A DNA stretch of 64,000 nt, from positions 5,704,001 to 5,768,000 of the forward strand of contig NZ_JACCFO010000001.1 in assembly GCF_013410565.1 (NCBI RefSeq). Direction: 5' to 3'. Source of the DNA: Streptomonospora nanhaiensis (GTDB lineage Bacteria; Actinomycetota; Actinomycetes; Streptosporangiales; Streptosporangiaceae). Position numbers and translations under genes: made by a program. Of the stretch, positions 60,406 through 64,000 are shown in pieces. A model generated the notes under the pieces. That model searched no databases. It was not told where the DNA came from and saw nothing but the letters and a program-made list of their open reading frames with translations. The first letter of the stretch is position 1. The number at the start of each line of letters is the position of its first letter.

Positions 60406-61491
60406 GTGGGCGGCGACCAACCAGGGGAGCGATCCGGCGCGGACCCGCAGGGCGCGGCTCCCGTGCTCACGGCCGAGGACCTGCCCGACGGCCTGGTCGT
60501 GGCCGACCGCGCCGGCCGCGTCGTCACCTTCAACCGCATGGCCGCCCGGCTGGCGCGGGTGCCCGCCGAGTCCGCGCTGGGCCGCGACTTCCGCGACGTG
60601 CTCGCCCTGCACGACTCCGACGGCCGCGACTGGTGGAAGTGCAGCGACCCCTACGGCGGGCTGCGCACCCGCACCCGCCAGCCCGAGCGGCCGCTGTTCC
60701 TGGTCGACGGCCGCGAGATCCTGGTGGCCGCGCGCTACGTCCGCGACACCCCCGGCGGCGAGCTGTCGCGGCTGGTGATCACCCTGCGCGACGCCTCCCA
60801 CCGCGCGCGCGGCGAACGCGGCCGCGCCGACCTGGTCTCCACCGTCGCCCACGAGCTGCGCTCGCCGCTGACCAGCGTCAAGGGGTTCACCGCCACCCTG
60901 CTGGGCAAGTGGGACCGCCTCACCGACAAGCAGAAGATCTTCATGCTGGAGACCGTCAACGCCGACGCCGACCGCGTCACCCGGCTCATCACCGAGCTGC
61001 TGAGCGTGTCGCGCATCGAGGCGGGCCGGCTGGAGATCCGCAAGCAGGTGGTCGACCTGCCCGACCTCGCCCGCAAACTCGTGGCCGGGCGGGTGGCGGC
61101 GGGGGAGCCCGCCGAACGCTACCGGCTCGACGTCCGCGGCCCGCTGCCCGAGCTGTGGCTGGACGCCGACAAGATCGAGCAGATCCTCGCCAACCTGGTG
61201 GAAAACGCGGTGCGCCACGGCGCTGGTACTGTCACCATTGTGATCGAGCCCTACGAGGACGGAGCCGTGGTGCTGGTACGCGACGAAGGCAAGGGCATCG
61301 CGCCCGAGGCCGTTCCGCGTGTCTTCCGCCGGTTCTGGCGCACCCGGCGCCGCGGCGGCACCGGCCTGGGGCTGTTCATCGTCAAGGGCCTGATCGAGGC
61401 CCACGGCGGCGCGATCACGGTCGGCCGCGCGCCCAGCGGCGGTGCCGAGTTCCGATTTACCGTGCCCGCCGGCACCCCCGAGTTCGCCTGA
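60406..61491 (+). CDS. Soluble PAS-domain sensor histidine kinase
   Basis: 361 residues, no membrane helix. PAS domain near residues 25-130 (LPDGLVVADRAGRVVTFNRM), HisKA with VSTVAHELRSPLTSVKGF where the histidine is the phosphosite, then HATPase_c (ILANLVENAVRHG, VRDEGKGI, GGTGLGLFIVKGL). GTG 60406 with GGGGAGG at good spacing is preferred to ATG 60385. No response regulator is adjacent, so it is an orphan. Its place upstream of pheS is seen in other actinobacteria. Confidence 0.85.
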   Translation: MGGDQPGERSGADPQGAAPVLTAEDLPDGLVVADRAGRVVTFNRMAARLARVPAESALGRDFRDVLALHDSDGRDWWKCSDPYGGLRTRTRQPERPLFLVDGREILVAARYVRDTPGGELSRLVITLRDASHRARGERGRADLVSTVAHELRSPLTSVKGFTATLLGKWDRLTDKQKIFMLETVNADADRVTRLITELLSVSRIEAGRLEIRKQVVDLPDLARKLVAGRVAAGEPAERYRLDVRGPLPELWLDADKIEQILANLVENAVRHGAGTVTIVIEPYEDGAVVLVRDEGKGIAPEAVPRVFRRFWRTRRRGGTGLGLFIVKGLIEAHGGAITVGRAPSGGAEFRFTVPAGTPEFA

Positions 61492-61617
61492 GAGGGCGCG
61501 TTAGGGCGGCACCGCGGCGGGCGGTCTCCACCAGGTTCCTGTCGGCTTGAGCCCCCGCGTGTGCGGTGGGCCGTAACGGCCGCCCGCGTCCCGCGCGCGG
61601 CGGCGAGGCGATCAATC

Positions 61618-62736
61618 ATGTCAGCACCCAACAACTCATACGATCCGGTCGAGGTGACCCCGCTCAGCCCCGACGAGGTCGCCCGCATGCGCGACGAGGC
61701 CCTGGCCGCCGTCGCCGCCGCGGCCGACCTCGACCAGCTCAAGGCCGCGCGGCTGGCCCACGCCGGCGACCGCTCCCCGCTGGCCCTGGCCAACCGCGAG
61801 ATCGGCGCGCTGCCGCCGGCGGCCCGCGCCGAGGCGGGCAAGCGCGTCGGCGGCGCCCGCCGCGACATCGGCGAGGCGCTCAAGCGCCGCCAGGCCGAGC
61901 TGGAGGAGGAGCGCGACGCCCGCGTCCTGGTCGAGGAGGCGGTCGACGTCACCCTGCCCACCCGCCGCTCCACCCCCGGCGGGCGCCACCCGGTGACCAC
62001 GGTGGCCGAGCGCATGGCCGACATCTTTGTGGCCATGGGCTTCGACGTCGCCGAGGGCCCCGAGGTCGAGGCCGAGTGGTTCAACTTCGACGCGCTCAAC
62101 TTCCTGCCCGACCACCCCGCGCGCACCATGCAGGACACCTTCTTCGTGGAGTCGCCCTCCGGGGGCGACTCCCGGACGGTCCTGCGCACCCACACCTCCC
62201 CGGTGCAGGTGCGCGCCCTGGTCGAGCGCGAGCTGCCCGTCTACGTCGTGGCGCCGGGCACCACCTACCGCACCGACGAGCTGGACGCCACCCACACCCC
62301 CGTCTTCCACCAGCTCGAAGGGCTGGTCGTGGACGAGGGCATCACCATGGGCCACCTGCGCGGCGCCATCGACGCCTTCGTCGACGGCATGTTCGGCAGC
62401 GGGCTGCGCACGCGGTTCCGGCCCTCCTACTTCCCCTTCACCGAGCCCTCCGCCGAGGTCGACATGGAGTGCTTCGTGTGCCGCGGCGCCTCGGTCGGCG
62501 ACCCCGCCAACCCCTGCCGCACCTGCTCCTCGGAGGGCTGGATCGAGCTGGGCGGCTGCGGGATCGTCAACCCGCGCGTGCTCACCGCCGCCGGGGTGGA
62601 CACCGACCGCTACAGCGGCTGGGCCTTCGGCCTGGGCGTGGAGCGCTCGCTGATGTTCGCCCACGGCGTGGCCGACATGCACGACATGGTCGAGGGTGAC
62701 GTCCGCTTCACCGCGGCGTTCGGGATGGAGATCTGA
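61618..62736 (+). CDS. pheS: Phenylalanyl-tRNA synthetase alpha subunit
   Basis: 372 residues. N-terminal coiled coil that binds tRNA, then the class II catalytic core: [62 protein letters not shown] (motif 2) and [14 protein letters not shown] (motif 3). ATG 61618 follows GGCGAGG. Its stop overlaps the pheT start (TGATG). The leader (61492-61617) shows no Phe-rich peptide or T-box. Confidence 0.97.
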   Translation: MSAPNNSYDPVEVTPLSPDEVARMRDEALAAVAAAADLDQLKAARLAHAGDRSPLALANREIGALPPAARAEAGKRVGGARRDIGEALKRRQAELEEERDARVLVEEAVDVTLPTRRSTPGGRHPVTTVAERMADIFVAMGFDVAEGPEVEAEWFNFDALNFLPDHPARTMQDTFFVESPSGGDSRTVLRTHTSPVQVRALVERELPVYVVAPGTTYRTDELDATHTPVFHQLEGLVVDEGITMGHLRGAIDAFVDGMFGSGLRTRFRPSYFPFTEPSAEVDMECFVCRGASVGDPANPCRTCSSEGWIELGGCGIVNPRVLTAAGVDTDRYSGWAFGLGVERSLMFAHGVADMHDMVEGDVRFTAAFGMEI

Positions 62737-64000
62737 TGCGCGTCCCCGTTTCCTGGCTCAGGGAGTACACCGACCTGCCCGAGGGCACCACCGCCCGCGA
62801 GCTGGCGGCCCGGCTGATCGCGCTCGGGCTGGAGGTCGAGACCGTCGACGCGGTCGGCGCCGACATCACCGGGCCGATCCACGTCGGCCGGGTGCTGGAG
62901 ATTGAGGAGCTGACCGGCTTCAAGAAGCCGATCCGCTACTGCCGGGTGGACGTCGGCGCGGCCAACGGCACCGGCGAGCCGCAGAACATCATCTGCGGCG
63001 CGCGCAACTTCGCCGAAGGCGACCTGGTGGTGGTGGCGCTGCCCGGCAGCGAGCTGCCGGGCGGGTTCGCCATCGGGGCCCGCAAGACCTACGGCCGCGT
63101 CTCCGAGGGCATGATCTGCTCGGCCTCGGAGCTGGCCCTGTGGGAGGACCACGCGGGCATCATCGTGCTGCCCGAGGGCGCCGCCGCGCCCGGCGACGAC
63201 GCCTACGCGCTGCTGGGGCTGCGCGAGGACGTCCTCGACATCGCCGTCACCCCCGACCGCGGCTACGCGCTGTCGGTGCGGGGCGTGGCGCGCGAGGCCG
63301 CCGCGGCCTACGGCACCGCCTTCCGCGACCCCGCCGACGTCGAGGCCGACGGCGCGCCCGGCGGCGGGCACCCGGCGTCGGTGGCCGACCCGGCGGTGTG
63401 CGACCGCTACGTGCTGCGCGGGGTCACCGGGTTCGACCCCGAGGCGCCCACGCCGCTGTGGATGAAGCGCCGCCTGGCCCTGACCGGGGTGCGGTCGGTC
63501 TCGCTGGCCGTGGACATCACCAACTACGTGATGATGGAGCTGGGCCAGCCGCTGCACGCCTGGGACCGCGACGCGGTGCGCGGGCCCATCGAGGTCCGCC
63601 TGGCCCGGCCGGGCGAGCGGCTGGAGACCCTCGACCACGTCAAGCGGACACTGGACCCCGACGACATCGTCATCGCCGACGAGTCCGGGCCGATCAACAT
63701 CGCCGGCGTCATGGGCGGGCTGACCACCGAGATCGGGCTCAACTCCACCAACGTGCTCATCGAGGCGGCCCACTTCGCCGAGACCCACATCGCCCGCGCG
63801 TCGCGCCGCCACCAGCTCTCCTCGGAGTCCTCGCGCCGCTTCGAGCGGGGGGTGGACTCCGCGCTCCAGCTCGCGGCGGCCACCCGCGCGGTGCGGCTGC
63901 TGGCCGAGCTGGGCGGGGGAGCGGTCGAGCCCGGCTACACCCACATCGACACCACCGCGCCGCGCGCGCCCATCGCCGTCGCGGCCGACCACCCCTCCCG
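62736..64000 (+). CDS. pheT: Phenylalanyl-tRNA synthetase beta subunit (3' end beyond window)
   Basis: 421 codons are present of about 820-840. [20 protein letters not shown] is the standard start; residues about 40-150 form the tRNA-binding (EMAP-like) domain ([22 protein letters not shown]-type sequence); then the B3/4 editing domain ([51 protein letters not shown]). No disruption is seen before the window edge. Confidence 0.97.
   Translation, partial: MRVPVSWLREYTDLPEGTTARELAARLIALGLEVETVDAVGADITGPIHVGRVLEIEELTGFKKPIRYCRVDVGAANGTGEPQNIICGARNFAEGDLVVVALPGSELPGGFAIGARKTYGRVSEGMICSASELALWEDHAGIIVLPEGAAAPGDDAYALLGLREDVLDIAVTPDRGYALSVRGVAREAAAAYGTAFRDPADVEADGAPGGGHPASVADPAVCDRYVLRGVTGFDPEAPTPLWMKRRLALTGVRSVSLAVDITNYVMMELGQPLHAWDRDAVRGPIEVRLARPGERLETLDHVKRTLDPDDIVIADESGPINIAGVMGGLTTEIGLNSTNVLIEAAHFAETHIARASRRHQLSSESSRRFERGVDSALQLAAATRAVRLLAELGGGAVEPGYTHIDTTAPRAPIAVAADHPS

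Noticed and set aside
61492-61617. T-box or Phe-rich leader peptide before pheS
   Set aside because: No run of Phe codons, no T-box motif and no clear terminator were seen.

Overview
The window is a very GC-rich actinobacterial chromosome segment with GC-biased third codon positions, frequent GTG and TTG starts and many 4-bp or shorter gene overlaps. Three traits point to the Nocardiopsaceae (Thermobifida, Nocardiopsis, Streptomonospora relatives): the order cebEFG-bglC-celR, a perfect 14-bp palindrome of the type bound by Thermobifida CelR upstream of it, and a conservon (cvnABCD). This placement is inference; there is no rRNA or tRNA gene in the window to test it.

Layout. 1-7.5 kb: the end of a methionine-type ABC binding protein, then a cello-oligosaccharide import and hydrolysis operon (binding lipoprotein, two permeases, GH1 beta-glucosidase) with its LacI-type repressor and a degenerate fumarylacetoacetase-fold protein. 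7.5-14.3 kb: a coiled-coil M15 peptidase divergent from a four-gene conservon (sensor kinase, roadblock, DUF742, small GTPase). 14.3-20.2 kb: a cyclase-family hydrolase, a DUF885 protein and a minus-strand cassette of esterase, MFS exporter and a cysteine-less AhpD-like protein. 20.5-31.9 kb: terC, then a core order also known from mycobacteria: HIT protein, PI-phosphate synthase, PIM acyltransferase and mannosyltransferase, pdxS-pdxT-yebC and ruvCAB. 31.9-33.0 kb: a 1.1-kb gene-free island of about 72-nt degenerate repeats in inverted orientation around a less GC-rich core. 33-43.2 kb: yajC, apt, rel, a MarR gene and divergent membrane gene, cupin, DUF349, metallo-beta-lactamase-fold hydrolase and aspS. 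The secD, secF, PPIase and hisS genes often found among these are not here. 43.4-49 kb: a 46-residue zinc-finger microprotein missed by length-filtered gene calling, a PAS/GAF/PP2C phosphatase, rarA and an atypical membrane Ser/Thr kinase. 49.2-56.4 kb: a DUF948 gene, a small DUF6167-like gene, then alaS-ruvX-mltG-aroE. 56.4-57.3 kb: an IS5-family insertion sequence placed exactly on the aroE stop codon. 57.3-64 kb: infC (AUC start, long structured leader), rpmI, rplT, an rRNA methyltransferase, a PAS histidine kinase, pheS and a partial pheT.

Most of the window is conserved housekeeping sequence. The less ordinary items are the inverted repeat island, the microprotein, the IS whose target duplication supplies stop codons for both aroE and its own transposase, the large hairpin inside the ceb operon, the structured infC leader and the reduced yajC-apt and MBL-aspS intervals. 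All functions are assigned by reading motifs and gene order by eye; no database search was run.
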